From: CAYGYG01 sp964354155
GTDB taxonomy: Bacteria; Hydrothermota; Tepidihabitantia; SM23-42; CAYGYG01
Assembly: GCA_964354155.1 (NCBI GenBank)
Contig: CAYGYG010000006.1
Span: forward strand, 71,337-135,336
DNA length: 64,000 nt
Direction: 5' to 3'
The notes under the pieces were generated by a model that made no database searches, was not told the origin of the DNA, and saw only the letters and a program-made list of their open reading frames with translations. Shown here in pieces: positions 17,187 to 27,275 of this stretch (positions are counted from its first letter, which is position 1; every line of letters starts with the position of its first letter). A program made the position numbers and the translations under genes.

Positions 17187-17463
17187 GCCATCTCCTGATC
17201 CAGAATCTCACACCCCGTTTGACTGCAGGGTATTTAAACGCTAGTCTATATGCTTCTCTGCCGTATTCCCGGTAAAGCCACGTTATGTCGTGGAACGTGC
17301 CGTAGATCAGAACGCGTAAGACTATCATTTCCAGCGGCGCTGTTCCGTCAGGGTAATCCCATAGGAATCGCTTGCAGGCACTAGGGATTTTGATCCTTTT
17401 TTTGTAATCCCATTTTAATCTCGTAAGTGTATCCTTGTCTTTCATTCTGTAATTTCGTGTCAT
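17170..17463 (-). CDS. Small basic partner of the nucleotidyltransferase (putative antitoxin)
   Basis: 97 residues from ATG 17463; a second Met at 17445 is possible and neither has a strong ribosome site. It is rich in Arg, Lys, Trp and Tyr (FLWDYPDGTAPLEMIVLRVL, WIRRWHDAHA) and has no recognised domain. The overlap with the nucleotidyltransferase, the shared strand and similar low GC content show that the two belong together. By analogy with type IV or VII-like toxin-antitoxin pairs, in which the partner precedes the enzyme, it may be the antitoxin or a targeting subunit. This is inference from context only. Confidence 0.55.
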   Translation of the reverse strand: MTRNYRMKDKDTLTRLKWDYKKRIKIPSACKRFLWDYPDGTAPLEMIVLRVLIYGTFHDITWLYREYGREAYRLAFKYPAVKRGVRFWIRRWHDAHA

Positions 17464-17737
17464 ATCTTCAATTTTTCACAATCTAATTATACAGAAAAAA
17501 CAACGGAAATCAAGTTTTAATGGGGGTACATAGATATCGCGGGCTTCTAGGGTTCTTGGTGCCTGGCTGAGCTTCTCCAGATTGTCCGCATCACAGAGAA
17601 TGACAAAATCGGAGTCCCGTCTAAACGGGACCTGCCCCCAAAGCCGGTCAATGTGAGATTTCTGTGATGATTTCCTGTATTCTTAAACAGCCTGCCGAGA
17701 AGCTAACCGTGCCCCCGGCAGGACTTCGGAGGTTCTG

Positions 17738-19537
17738 ATGATTTCAAAAGGGGTCTGCGTGGGCATTATGTTACTTTGGGGCGTTACCGCTTACGGCGCT
17801 GACTTAAAACAGCGACCACCGAGCATCGAGGAGCTGTTCGACTCTTTTCTGAGGGAGTATGTGGAGCTGTGTCCTGAGACTGGCACGACTCTCGGCCTGC
17901 CGGATGCCCTGGGCATCAAGGTCAGGAATGACGAGCTTAATGACGTCTCCGACCGCGGACAGGACCGTCTGCTGCGTTTTTTCAAGAAGTACCGCGATTG
18001 GCTGCCCGAGTACGACCGTGCGACAATGACGGAAGGCCAACGGATTGCGGCGGATATCCTGAAGTGGCATCTGGATCTGGAAATCGAAAACGATCGATTC
18101 CGGTATCACGACTATGTCATAAACCCGATGTTCGGTTTTCACAATAGCCTGACGACGCTGATGACCGAGCACCATCAGATCAAGACCGCGCGCGATGCGC
18201 TCGACTACATCGGCCGTCTGCGCAAGTATCCGCGACGATTCTTTCAACTGCAGCAACAGATCGGCATCCGTGAGAAGAAAGGAATGCTGCCGCCGGTCTT
18301 CATTATCCAGCTGATGCATGAGACATGCAGGGATTTCATCAAAACCGCTCCCGTGGAGAACATACTCTATACATCGTTTTTCGAGAGGGTTTCCCAGATC
18401 GAGACTCTGGACGATCGCGCCAAGGCGAAGCTCTGCAACCGGGCATTCGAGGCTGTCCGCGACGAGGTCTATCCCAGCTATGAAACGATGGTTCGCGAGC
18501 TTGACCGGCTGGCTCGCAAGGCCGACAGCACGGCCGGTGTCGGCAAGCTGCCCAACGGAGCCGACTACTACCGGCTATGCCTGCAGCGGCACACAACGAC
18601 CAGCATGACGCCGGATGAAATTCACCGTCTAGGTCTGAAAGAGGTGCAGAGGATTCACGGCGAAATCGAAGCACTTTGGGATTCCCTGAAAATCCCGCCG
18701 GGCAATACCTTCCTCGAACGCTACGGACAGTACTGGGCCATCAGCCGGTCCGAGGGCAGCGGACTTCTCTATCCGGCTACTGAAGAAGGCAGGGCACAAA
18801 CTATCAGGGACTACCAGGCGATCGTCGATGAAATGGCAAGACGGCTGCCCGAGATGTTTGCGGTGGTGCCCAGGACTCCGGTGCGGGTCGAACCGGTGCC
18901 GGCGTTCAAAGAGCGAACGGCCGGAACATACTACCAGCCGCCCAGGCTGGATGGCTCGACACCCGGGACATTCTACGCCAACCTGTCCTACCGTCACCAT
19001 AAGCCCGGGATGAAGACTCTTGCCTATCATGAGGCGATACCCGGGCATCACCTGCAGATAGTGCTGGAACACGAACGTGGCGGTTCGAAACCATTCAAGA
19101 CCCTCCTTTTCTTCACGGGGTTCGTCGAAGGATGGGCCTTGTACTCAGAGCGCCTGGCCCGCGACTTCGGATTTTTCGACGATCCATACAGCCTGCTTGG
19201 CTATCTTGCATCAGAGCTCTTTCGAGCGGTCAGGCTGGTTGTTGATACCGGGATTCATTCTAAAGGCTGGACCAAGGAGGACGCTTACCGATACATGAGG
19301 GACAATGTCGGCTGGGCGTCGTACGGTGAGATCGACCGCTACATCGTCTGGCCCGGACAAGCGTGCGCCTACAAGATCGGGGAGCTGAAACTATTGGAAT
19401 TAAGGGAGAAAGCAAGACGAGCGCTGGGCGACCGTCTTGACAGCAAGGAATTTCATCGAATCGTTCTGGAGCACGGGTCAATGCCTTTGGCCATGCTCGA
19501 GGAGATCATCGATAAGTACATTGAAGAAAGACGGTAG
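17738..19537 (+). CDS. Secreted DUF885-family metallopeptidase-like protein
   Basis: 599 residues from ATG 17738 (GGAGG at 17728-17732). A signal peptide (MISKGVCVGIMLLWGVTAYG) shows export. The protein is full-length DUF885: an N-terminal helical half with TEHHQIKTARDALDYIGRL, and in the C-terminal half the conserved HEAIPGHH motif (first His at residue 431) with a downstream glutamate segment (FVEGWALYSERLARDFG) that together resemble a gluzincin zinc site. Members are thought to be peptidases, but few have been tested. It sits alone between the AbiEii-like pair and a convergent Kelch gene, with no obvious operon partner. Confidence 0.85.
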   Translation: MISKGVCVGIMLLWGVTAYGADLKQRPPSIEELFDSFLREYVELCPETGTTLGLPDALGIKVRNDELNDVSDRGQDRLLRFFKKYRDWLPEYDRATMTEGQRIAADILKWHLDLEIENDRFRYHDYVINPMFGFHNSLTTLMTEHHQIKTARDALDYIGRLRKYPRRFFQLQQQIGIREKKGMLPPVFIIQLMHETCRDFIKTAPVENILYTSFFERVSQIETLDDRAKAKLCNRAFEAVRDEVYPSYETMVRELDRLARKADSTAGVGKLPNGADYYRLCLQRHTTTSMTPDEIHRLGLKEVQRIHGEIEALWDSLKIPPGNTFLERYGQYWAISRSEGSGLLYPATEEGRAQTIRDYQAIVDEMARRLPEMFAVVPRTPVRVEPVPAFKERTAGTYYQPPRLDGSTPGTFYANLSYRHHKPGMKTLAYHEAIPGHHLQIVLEHERGGSKPFKTLLFFTGFVEGWALYSERLARDFGFFDDPYSLLGYLASELFRAVRLVVDTGIHSKGWTKEDAYRYMRDNVGWASYGEIDRYIVWPGQACAYKIGELKLLELREKARRALGDRLDSKEFHRIVLEHGSMPLAMLEEIIDKYIEERR

Positions 19538-19570
19538 GCCGTAGATAGGCAGGGACGGTCCGCACAGCGT

Positions 19571-20809
19571 CTAATCGACGACCACGACCTTTGTTTGCCG
19601 CCTTGTTGAGCCGGATTCCACCAAGACAAAATAGACGCCGGCGGGCAAGGATAGGGTCAACGCTGAGCTGCCCTGAAATGATCCTGACAGGTCCTGCACG
19701 AGTCTTCCCGTTGCGTCGTGGATCGCACCGCGGAAGCCGCCGGCTCGAAGCACATCGGACGTGTTCAAGGTGAACGAGCGGCGTGCGGGATTCGGGTGTA
19801 CCGAGAGACCCATGGTCCGGCGGTCGGGGGTGGCGCCGTCGACGACTTCGACTCCTCCGACCGCTCCTTCTTCATTGTAGGGCAATGCTCCGTTGTTCCA
19901 GCCGCCGATGACATAGATCCGGTTCTGAACCAGGCCGACGGCGGTTGATTGGCGACCGTTTTGCATCGGGGTCTCAAACGACCACGAGTTGAGGGCGGGG
20001 TCGTAGACTTCGACCGTCGTCACATAGTTGAGGTAGTCGTAACCGCCGATAGCGTAACCCTTGGCCTGATAGGAGCAAGCCCCGATGCAGTAGCGCCGGG
20101 ATTGAAGGCTGGTCTTAACCTGCCATTGATCAGCGCCGATGTCGTACGCCTCATGGACCGTGAGCGCATTGCTCAGGTTCGAGCCTCCGGCAACGTAGAT
20201 CGAATTCCCCACCAGAAAGGTCGCCCCGCCAATACGAGCCGTGGGCATCGCGCTCTTGGTTGCCCAGGTGTTAGAGTCCGGATTGTAAACTTCATTGGAG
20301 CCGAATACCTGCCCTGACATGTTCATCCCACCGATGACATAAATCAGATTATTATGCGTGGCCGACCCGGACGTGTATCTTGGGGTGGGCATGGCGGTTT
20401 TGATCGTCCAGGTGTTCGCAACCGGATCGTACTCCTCACAGGCCGCGGATGCGGCGCTGCCGACCCAGCCGCCGATGACATAGATCTTCCCCCGGACGAT
20501 TCCACAGACGACGTGGGCGCGCGCGGTCGGCATGCTGGCGCGGAGAATCCACGTGTCCTGGGTCGGGATATACATGTAACAGGAATTGTAACGGTTTCCG
20601 GCCGAATCGCGTCCGCCGATCACATAGATTGTATCATTGATGACCGCGCACGCACTGCCGGCCAAAGCCTTGGGCAGGGCATGTTTTGCGGTCCAGGTGA
20701 TGTTGAACGGACCAGCCGGTACAAACGGCGATGATCTCGGCCCGGGGTTACAGACCTGATCAGGGCCCGGTGTGACAAGAAGTGCAAACAACACAGCAAG
20801 ACTCATCAT
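19571..20809 (-). CDS. Secreted Kelch-repeat protein with C-terminal sorting domain
   Basis: 412 residues. ATG 20809 (or 20806) follows GGAGG at 20816-20820. After a signal peptide there are about six Kelch repeats of the form IYVIGG......N.V..YDP..NTW...APMPT.R, which would close into a beta-propeller of ~290 residues. The end is a type-A sorting domain (LSVHPNPARRSFTL ... IHDATGRLVQDL ... LPAGVYFVLVESG). Kelch propellers bind proteins or sugars; no catalytic residues of galactose-oxidase type are evident. The gene has its own promoter (20837-20864) in the gap shared with the divergent C25 peptidase gene. Confidence 0.85.
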   Translation of the reverse strand: MMSLAVLFALLVTPGPDQVCNPGPRSSPFVPAGPFNITWTAKHALPKALAGSACAVINDTIYVIGGRDSAGNRYNSCYMYIPTQDTWILRASMPTARAHVVCGIVRGKIYVIGGWVGSAASAACEEYDPVANTWTIKTAMPTPRYTSGSATHNNLIYVIGGMNMSGQVFGSNEVYNPDSNTWATKSAMPTARIGGATFLVGNSIYVAGGSNLSNALTVHEAYDIGADQWQVKTSLQSRRYCIGACSYQAKGYAIGGYDYLNYVTTVEVYDPALNSWSFETPMQNGRQSTAVGLVQNRIYVIGGWNNGALPYNEEGAVGGVEVVDGATPDRRTMGLSVHPNPARRSFTLNTSDVLRAGGFRGAIHDATGRLVQDLSGSFQGSSALTLSLPAGVYFVLVESGSTRRQTKVVVVD

Positions 20810-20836
20810 TGGATACCTCCAGTGGCTTCAGAATAG

Positions 20837-20864
20837 ATACTAATGATGAATAGGCGTGTGTCAA
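20837..20864 (-). promoter_or_regulatory. Promoter of the Kelch gene
   Basis: TTGACA (20864-20859), 16-base spacer, TAGTAT (20842-20837), reading leftwards. The start codon is ~28 bases on, with a good Shine-Dalgarno. Confidence 0.6.
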
Positions 20865-20933
20865 GTGCCATTTACAGAGCGATGAATACTTTTTCAGAGC
20901 TCTCTCTTGGAAAGGCTTGCCAAAATACGGAGA

Positions 20934-23900
20934 ATGGATATCATTTTGCATAGTATGAGACATCCCATCGGATTCTTGCTGCTGAGTTTCAGCCTGCTCA
21001 GTGCCGATGTCGTCCACAAGATTGTGTTCGAGCCGTCCGGCTTGCATCTTACGCGGTCGACGCTGGCCGGTGTAACCTATGACGTGGTGCGAATCGATGG
21101 CGGAGTTGTTACTGCGGCGCCGGGCCAGCCGGCAGTGCCGGCGCGACCGGTCCACTTTGTGCTTGGGCTGGATGAAGAGGTTGCGGGAGTCGAAGTCATT
21201 TCGGTGTCGGCAAAAGACCTGCCGGGCGAATATATTCTTCTGCCGATGCCGCCGTTCTCGGCCGGGGAAGAGCTTTCCCCGCCGGTCGGGCCGGATCCGA
21301 ATGCCTACTCGAGTCCGGACTACGTTCCGTCAAGACTGGCCGAATTGGTGTCGGGTGGCAACCTGGCCGGGTACCGCGTGGCCGGGATGCTCGTCTATCC
21401 GATGCAGTACTGCTCGGCTCAGCGGAAAATTAGACAGGTCAAGGAAATCGAAATAAGGCTCGTCACGAGAAAGGCTCAAAAGACGGGTAGCCGGCTGGTG
21501 AGAAGGGACGAGGCGGCGTCGGGGTTTTACGCACAGCTGATCAAGGACTTGGTTGTTAATCCTGACGACGTGACCAGGTGCGGCCCGGCACCGGGCATCG
21601 GGAATCGCTCACCGGGTTACGCCCCGACCTTGAGGCCGAGTCCGGAAGGGAGCCCGGTCGAATACGTGATCGTAACTTCAACCGCACTGAGCCCTGTTTT
21701 CCAGCCGCTGGCTGACTGGAAAACAGAACGGGGTGTGCCGGCCGCAGTCCGCACGACCGAATGGATTTATGCCAACTACCCGGGCTGCGACAATGCCGAG
21801 AAGGTCAGGAATTTCCTTAAAGACGCATACGGCTACTGGGGTACGGTCTGGGTTCTGCTGGGTGGTGACGTGGGCGTTGTCCCGCATCGAGATGCCTATG
21901 AACCTTCTTCCCACCTGACCTGGCCGTTGATGGCCTGCGACTACTACTTCTCCGACCTTGACGGGACGTGGAATTTCAACGGCAACAATCTCTACGGGGA
22001 GATCGCCGACTCGGTCGACATGTATCCGGACGTCTTTGTCGGCCGGGCCGCGGTGAGTAACGCGAGCCAGGCGCAGGTCTTCATTGGCAAAGTGATTGGC
22101 TACGAAAGCGCCGCCGCCGCCGACTACCAAAACAAGATACTGATGATGGCGGCCTGGGTTGACCGCTACACAAACTGCGCGTTGGGCAAGCGTGACTATA
22201 TCCACCGGCCGCTGGTGCCCCCTCATTTCCAGGTCGCCGAACTCTACCAGCGTGACTATGGCTTGAGGGAAGGAATCAACCGTGGGCTGGCGCTTGATTC
22301 GCTCAACCGCGGTTTCAATATCATAAACCAGGTCGACCACACCGGGATCTACACGATGGGGGTCGGGATGTCGGCCGGCGAAATTCTCTACCGGACCGAC
22401 TTCGACAAACTGCAGAACGGCGTGCGCACCGGCATCATGTTTTCCTGCGGCTGCAATGTCGCCGCCTTCAACTACGACTGCATCGGCGAGCATTTTGTTT
22501 CCAACCCGAACGGCGGCGGTGTTGCCTTCATCGGCAGTTCCCGGGCGGCATTCCTTGCTTCCGGGGCGCCGGGCTTAAGCCCCATCGAAATCTACGACCA
22601 GAACTTCTTCGAAGCGTTGCTGGCCAAGCGCACGCTCAACGTGGGCGCCGCGCTGGGACTGGCCAAGGCCAAGTTGTCGCACCTGACCCGGTTCATCACT
22701 TACTACCGCTATACCCATTTTGCCTTGAACTTACTCGGCGATCCGCAGCTGCCGGTCTGGACCGAGTCGCCGCGTCGGGTCGCCGTTACCTATCCGGCCG
22801 TAATACCGTTGGAGCCGGGCGTATTTACCGTGACGGTTGTCGACTCCAATAATTTGAAGTCGGCGCCGGTTTCGCCGTTTCGGGTCGTGCTGTTCAAGGC
22901 CGGCGACTTCTACCGGACCGAATATACCGACTATCTGGGGCAGGCGTTCTTCAATCTTGCGCCCGAAGATACCGGGCGATTGTCGGTCGTTGTGACCAAA
23001 GAGAATTATGTACCTTTCAAGGGCACGGCGACAGTCGTATACAGCAACCAGCCGCGTCTTTGTTTTTACGGTCATGCGATCGACGACGACAGTGTGCCGC
23101 CGAGCCGGGGGAACGGCAACGGCGTGATCGACGCCGGCGAAGTGATTGAAGGATCGCTGGCGCTCGAAAACCGCGGCAATCAGACCTCGACCGGTTTTAC
23201 GGGCCGAATCGCAACATCGAGTCAGTACGTTTCGATTTCGCAACCCGACCTGCGTTTTCCACCCATTGAACCCGGCGGGCACGTAACGAGCAGTGATCGT
23301 TTCGTGTTCGAAGTGCACGGGCAAGCACCGGATCACGCCGTAGTCTTCAGGATTGAACCGGGACCGCTTGATACGTTCTTGGTGGATTTACGCGCTCCGG
23401 TCATCAGCCACTGCGGACATATCGTCGACGACCGCCCGCCCGGGGGCAACGGCAACGGCCTGGTTGAACCGCTCGAGACCATCTGGCTCTATCTTAAGGT
23501 GAGGAACTCAGGACAAGGCGTTGCCAACCAGGCGCGGGCGATACTGCAGTCGATCGATACGACCATCATCGTTGACCCGCAAGGGCGCGAGATCTTAATC
23601 GGCGATGTCCGGCCGGGCGAAGAGCGGGTGACCCAAACCGCCTTCAAGTTCTATACCACGAGCCGGTACTTGCCAAAAGACCGTGCTCAGCTGACCGTGG
23701 TTGACAACTATGGAAGAATCCGCGGGAAGCAAGTCGCCTTCGGCGCGATTCTGCCGCCGTCGACGATTGTCGGGTCAGGCTCACAATCGAGTGTAACTTT
23801 ACAATGGGATTCAGTACCGCGGGCAATGGGATACCATCTTTACCGCAAGGATAGCCCTTCGGACACCTTCCAGCGCGTCAGTCGTCAAGTTGTGACGAAT

Positions 23901-25568
23901 GCCGGTCATTACGAAGACAAAGCCGGGATTGGCCCGCTCAAGCACTACTACTATCAAATGACTTCGATGGATTCGTTCTTCAACGAAAGCCCCCGGTCGA
24001 CTGAACTCGTTTGCCATACGAACCCGCCTTTTCTGGGCGGTTGGCCGATCGGGACCGGGTACGAAGGGGGTTTCAATCCGTCCTCGCCGGCAATTGCCGA
24101 TGTTGATGGAGACGGCGCGTACGAAATCGCGGTCGGTGCGGGGACCAAACTTTTCCTGTGGCGCCATGATGGAACCTTGATGCCCGGTTGGCCCATCGAG
24201 ACAAACGAATTCACCGCCTCGTCACCCGCCCTGGCCGACATCGACCGGGACGGCCGCCTCGAGGTCATCGTCGGCCAGAGCAACAATGTCTACGCCTACG
24301 CCGGCAACGGTGCAGTTCGGCTGAGACTGGCAACCGACGGAACGGTGGCCGGTTGTCCGGTGGTCTATGATCTGGACCGTGATAACCAACTCGATATCAT
24401 TGCCCAGACCAAGAACAACAAACTCTATGTCTGGCACGGTGACGGCACGGTCTTCCCGTCATTTCCCGTCACTCTTCCCGGTTACCCGGGCTATACGAGC
24501 CCGGCGATCGGCGATCTGGACAAAGATGGATATATGGAGATCGTGAGCGGTTTCGTCAAGACGTGGGAGCCGCCGCTGGGCGGACTGGCGGCCTACCGGA
24601 TCGACGGCACGATTGTCGCCGGCTGGGACAGCATCACAACGAACGGTACAATATATCTGTCATCGCCCGTAATCGGCGATATCGATCAAGACTCCTCCCT
24701 TGAGGTGGTCATGGGTTTTGTCAGCTCGCCTTCCGGCAACCAGGTCATTGCCTTCAAACCCGACGGCGGGCTCAGACCCGGATTTCCGGTGCGCTTTGAT
24801 GAGAGCGTCACCGGCCTGGCCCTGGCTGATCTGGATCAGGCCGCGGGACTGGAGATTGTTGCCGGTTTGGTCGGCGGCTATGCGGTAATCAGATGCGACG
24901 GGACACTGTTGCACCGGGCGCGGTTCGAGGGCGGCGTCTACAGCGAGCCGGCGGTTGGCGACGTCAACAACGACGGCCGGCCGGAAGCGATTATGTCATC
25001 GTTCGGCCCGAAGCTGTACGGGTTTGACGGCGGTCACGGTGTCGTACCCTATTTCCCTTTTGCCGTGGAGGACGGAACCTTCAGCGCGCCCGTGATCTGG
25101 GACGCTGATCAGGATGGTCAGGTCGATATCGGCGGTGCGTTCCTCAACGCGTCGTGCAAATTCTGGACGCTGGGCAGCAGTTTCGACCCCGCACGCGTCG
25201 AATGGCACATGAACCGGCATGACAACTATCGCACCGGCAACTATCATGTCAAATTGCCGCAGGTGTCGATTCAAGAATGGGCCGGTTACCGACCAATGGC
25301 AATCAGGACCGGCCTGCTCGGCGTTTACGTCAACCCGCAGCAGAGGAAGATCAAGATCGCATTCGGGCTTGCCCGGCCGGGTCAGATTGATATCGACCTC
25401 TATGACCTCTGCGGCCGAAGATTATATCATCGCAACCTGGTTTGGGTTTCGGGCGAACACACGCTGGAAATCGACGCCCGGGATTTCAGTGCCGGTGTCT
25501 ATTTCTGCCGGTTCAAAGCCGAAGGCCAGACCGGGGTAAGGAAATTCGTTTACTTCGACGCACGGTGA
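20934..25568 (+). CDS. Secreted C25 (gingipain-type) cysteine peptidase with FG-GAP repeats
   Basis: 1544 residues from ATG 20934; ATG 20955 (MRHPIGFLLLSFSLLSA) is equally possible because neither has an ideal ribosome site. An N-terminal pro-domain (to ~residue 230) precedes the C25 fold: VEYVIVTSTALSP, WVLLGGDVGVVP, VFVGRAAVS, with His469 in QVDHTGIY and Cys505 in FSCGCN as the expected dyad. Immunoglobulin-like and CARDB-like segments follow, then a fibronectin-like domain and a propeller of FG-GAP/VCBS repeats (DVDGDGAYEIAVG, DIDRDGRLEVIVG, DLDKDGYMEIVSG) with calcium-binding Asp loops. A type-A sorting domain ends the protein (FGLARPGQIDIDLYDLCGRRLY ... AGVYFCRF). A large secreted protease, probably held on the surface. 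Confidence 0.85.
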   Translation: MDIILHSMRHPIGFLLLSFSLLSADVVHKIVFEPSGLHLTRSTLAGVTYDVVRIDGGVVTAAPGQPAVPARPVHFVLGLDEEVAGVEVISVSAKDLPGEYILLPMPPFSAGEELSPPVGPDPNAYSSPDYVPSRLAELVSGGNLAGYRVAGMLVYPMQYCSAQRKIRQVKEIEIRLVTRKAQKTGSRLVRRDEAASGFYAQLIKDLVVNPDDVTRCGPAPGIGNRSPGYAPTLRPSPEGSPVEYVIVTSTALSPVFQPLADWKTERGVPAAVRTTEWIYANYPGCDNAEKVRNFLKDAYGYWGTVWVLLGGDVGVVPHRDAYEPSSHLTWPLMACDYYFSDLDGTWNFNGNNLYGEIADSVDMYPDVFVGRAAVSNASQAQVFIGKVIGYESAAAADYQNKILMMAAWVDRYTNCALGKRDYIHRPLVPPHFQVAELYQRDYGLREGINRGLALDSLNRGFNIINQVDHTGIYTMGVGMSAGEILYRTDFDKLQNGVRTGIMFSCGCNVAAFNYDCIGEHFVSNPNGGGVAFIGSSRAAFLASGAPGLSPIEIYDQNFFEALLAKRTLNVGAALGLAKAKLSHLTRFITYYRYTHFALNLLGDPQLPVWTESPRRVAVTYPAVIPLEPGVFTVTVVDSNNLKSAPVSPFRVVLFKAGDFYRTEYTDYLGQAFFNLAPEDTGRLSVVVTKENYVPFKGTATVVYSNQPRLCFYGHAIDDDSVPPSRGNGNGVIDAGEVIEGSLALENRGNQTSTGFTGRIATSSQYVSISQPDLRFPPIEPGGHVTSSDRFVFEVHGQAPDHAVVFRIEPGPLDTFLVDLRAPVISHCGHIVDDRPPGGNGNGLVEPLETIWLYLKVRNSGQGVANQARAILQSIDTTIIVDPQGREILIGDVRPGEERVTQTAFKFYTTSRYLPKDRAQLTVVDNYGRIRGKQVAFGAILPPSTIVGSGSQSSVTLQWDSVPRAMGYHLYRKDSPSDTFQRVSRQVVTNAGHYEDKAGIGPLKHYYYQMTSMDSFFNESPRSTELVCHTNPPFLGGWPIGTGYEGGFNPSSPAIADVDGDGAYEIAVGAGTKLFLWRHDGTLMPGWPIETNEFTASSPALADIDRDGRLEVIVGQSNNVYAYAGNGAVRLRLATDGTVAGCPVVYDLDRDNQLDIIAQTKNNKLYVWHGDGTVFPSFPVTLPGYPGYTSPAIGDLDKDGYMEIVSGFVKTWEPPLGGLAAYRIDGTIVAGWDSITTNGTIYLSSPVIGDIDQDSSLEVVMGFVSSPSGNQVIAFKPDGGLRPGFPVRFDESVTGLALADLDQAAGLEIVAGLVGGYAVIRCDGTLLHRARFEGGVYSEPAVGDVNNDGRPEAIMSSFGPKLYGFDGGHGVVPYFPFAVEDGTFSAPVIWDADQDGQVDIGGAFLNASCKFWTLGSSFDPARVEWHMNRHDNYRTGNYHVKLPQVSIQEWAGYRPMAIRTGLLGVYVNPQQRKIKIAFGLARPGQIDIDLYDLCGRRLYHRNLVWVSGEHTLEIDARDFSAGVYFCRFKAEGQTGVRKFVYFDAR

Positions 25569-26156
25569 TATTCCGGCGGTCAATATTATTGTAATTGTTT
25601 TTGAGTAATAGGTAGGCCTTTCTAAAAATGGCGTATCGCCCTTCTTGATTTCCTCCCCTTGCCGAAGGTCTCGACAGAAGATCGAAAAAAGACGCAGTGG
25701 ATCAGAAGATCAGATGATCAGTGGGCAGGGTACCAGCAGACCAGAAGATCAGTCCTCCCGGCGGACGAAGCTATCGAGTTTCCGAGAGCGATATAAAATG
25801 CCACCCTAAAGTTGCAGCCAAATCCTAAATCCGAATGTCCTAAACAGTAGATTACAGTTTGAATATTGGGATTTAGAAATTGTTTAGTGTTTAGTATTTC
25901 GATATTAGAATTTCCGGCCGGCATGTAGAGCCGGCCGGAGATCCTGTCACTCTGAATCGTCTCTAATCCCCCTATATCCCCCTTTGACAAAGGGGGAAAA
26001 GAGAGGGATTTTTCCTGAGTGAAATCACTTCTGTGTCCCGTAGGGAGAAGAGTCTCAATTAGATCCTTCGTCCGCCACACTGTATGGCGGACTCAAGATG
26101 ACAGAGGCGCCGGATGGGGGTCGCGGGCTCTGAGTTTTGAACAATCACAATGACAG
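25569..26156. other. Non-coding stretch with dispersed repeats
   Basis: No gene is supported. It contains a short tandem of CAGAAGATCAG-type units (about 25699-25758), a GCCGGC-rich inverted repeat (CCGGCCGGC...GCCGGCCGG, about 25915-25939), and a CCCCCTATATCCCCCTTTGA / AAAGGGGG segment (25970-26000) also found at 33483-33525. ATAAAATGCCACCCTA (25794-25809) matches the palindromic element at 35101. Confidence 0.5.
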
Positions 26157-26184
26157 TTGACACGGCGGGCTAAAAGAGTACAAT
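26157..26184 (+). promoter_or_regulatory. Promoter of the HPr-kinase-like/PqqD/B2 operon
   Basis: TTGACA (26157-26162), 16-base spacer, TACAAT (26179-26184); the predicted start codon is 15 bases further on. Confidence 0.6.
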
Positions 26185-26199
26185 CTACATTAGGGTATA

Positions 26200-27030
26200 G
26201 TGTTAGTTCTCAAGATCGGTGCGATAACGATAGGCATTTCTGGCCTAAACGGGCAGGCATGGTCAATTCTGCCGCCCGTGTACTCCAAGTTTATTTCCCG
26301 CAGCAAACCGGCCGCCTGGATATCCCTCCGACAATCACGCGACCTACGATGTCCCCCGCACCTCCGCACGATCAACCGCTCCGGTTTGCTCAATATCCAT
26401 TCCGCCAAGCGATCCGGGTTCTGTTTCAGCTTTAAACAGTCTCCCGGCTACGGCACGATTGACATTCGTAAGAGGACGTGCGACTACGTCGCACCGGCGC
26501 TCGGATCGGTACCGCTCGGCATTCTGATTGAAACTTTCTACAATACGTTGCTCAACGGCGGTGTTTTCGACGGGCTGATGCTGCACGCGTGCGGCGTAAG
26601 GGACCAGGGGAAAGGGTATGTTTTCGCCGCCGAATCAGGCGGGGGGAAGTCAACCGTGGGCAAGATTGCCCTGGGTTCGGGCAAGCACTTGCTGAACGAT
26701 GACCGCATCATCGTCCGACCGGTCGGCCGGCGGCCGTGGATGTTTGGCAACCCCTGGCATGGCGAGGTCGTTTCGGTCGAGGACGCCGGAACCGGCCTCG
26801 ACAAGATATTTTTTCTGAAGAAAGGTGGCGCGAACCGCGCCGTGCGGCTCGACCCGGCCACCGCCGCAGTAACCCTCATGTCTAACTTATTCATTCTGCC
26901 CTTTGACCAGCAGGTGAAACGGACCATGTTCCACCGGTGTGTAGAATTGACCGGCAAGGTGCCGGCCTACGAGTTGACCTTCTATCCCGACGGACGGATC
27001 TGGCGGGAAATCGAAAGGAGCACGATGTGA
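26200..27030 (+). CDS. HPr-kinase/phosphorylase-like P-loop protein
   Basis: 276 residues from GTG 26200. The C-terminal ~160 residues carry the HprK-like fold: LMLHACGV, a Walker A motif in AAESGGGKSTVGKIA (about residues 143-157), LLNDDRIIVRPVG in the Walker B position and GNPWHGE. Stand-alone HprK-like proteins of this kind, without the HPr-binding N-terminal domain, occur next to PqqD-like and lasso-B2-like genes. There they are thought to phosphorylate a peptide or small substrate rather than HPr. The stop overlaps the next GTG. The first ~90 residues are poorly recognisable, so the exact start is uncertain. First gene of a four- or five-gene operon. Confidence 0.75.
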   Translation: MLVLKIGAITIGISGLNGQAWSILPPVYSKFISRSKPAAWISLRQSRDLRCPPHLRTINRSGLLNIHSAKRSGFCFSFKQSPGYGTIDIRKRTCDYVAPALGSVPLGILIETFYNTLLNGGVFDGLMLHACGVRDQGKGYVFAAESGGGKSTVGKIALGSGKHLLNDDRIIVRPVGRRPWMFGNPWHGEVVSVEDAGTGLDKIFFLKKGGANRAVRLDPATAAVTLMSNLFILPFDQQVKRTMFHRCVELTGKVPAYELTFYPDGRIWREIERSTM

Positions 27031-27275
27031 AGCGCAAGACGCAATTACCTTGGCGCCGGATTGACGGCGAGGGAGTCGTCTTGAGTACGACCAAAGACGA
27101 GGCTCACATTCTCAACGAAACCGCTATTCTACTCTGGGAAATGCTCGACGGCCGGCATACGGTTGATGAAATGGCCGAACGATTGGCCAGCGAGTACTCG
27201 GTTCCGAAGAAGAGCGCGCTGGCCGATGTGAACCAGTTTGTCAAGATGTTAAGAAGCAAGGAACTGGTTGAATGA
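27027..27275 (+). CDS. PqqD-family peptide-binding protein (RRE)
   Basis: 82 residues from GTG 27027, which overlaps the previous stop as GTGA; GAAAGGAG at 27013-27020 gives 6-base spacing. Frames upstream of this GTG lie inside the previous gene. The sequence WRRIDGEGVVLSTTKDEAHILNETAILLWEMLDG ... TVDEMAERLASEYSV is typical of PqqD-like proteins, whose winged-helix fold (RRE) binds leader peptides of ribosomal natural products. The ILN.T...W..LDG core is fully kept. The stop codon overlaps the next ATG. In this operon it should present a peptide to the B2-like protease. Confidence 0.85.
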   Translation: MKRKTQLPWRRIDGEGVVLSTTKDEAHILNETAILLWEMLDGRHTVDEMAERLASEYSVPKKSALADVNQFVKMLRSKELVE

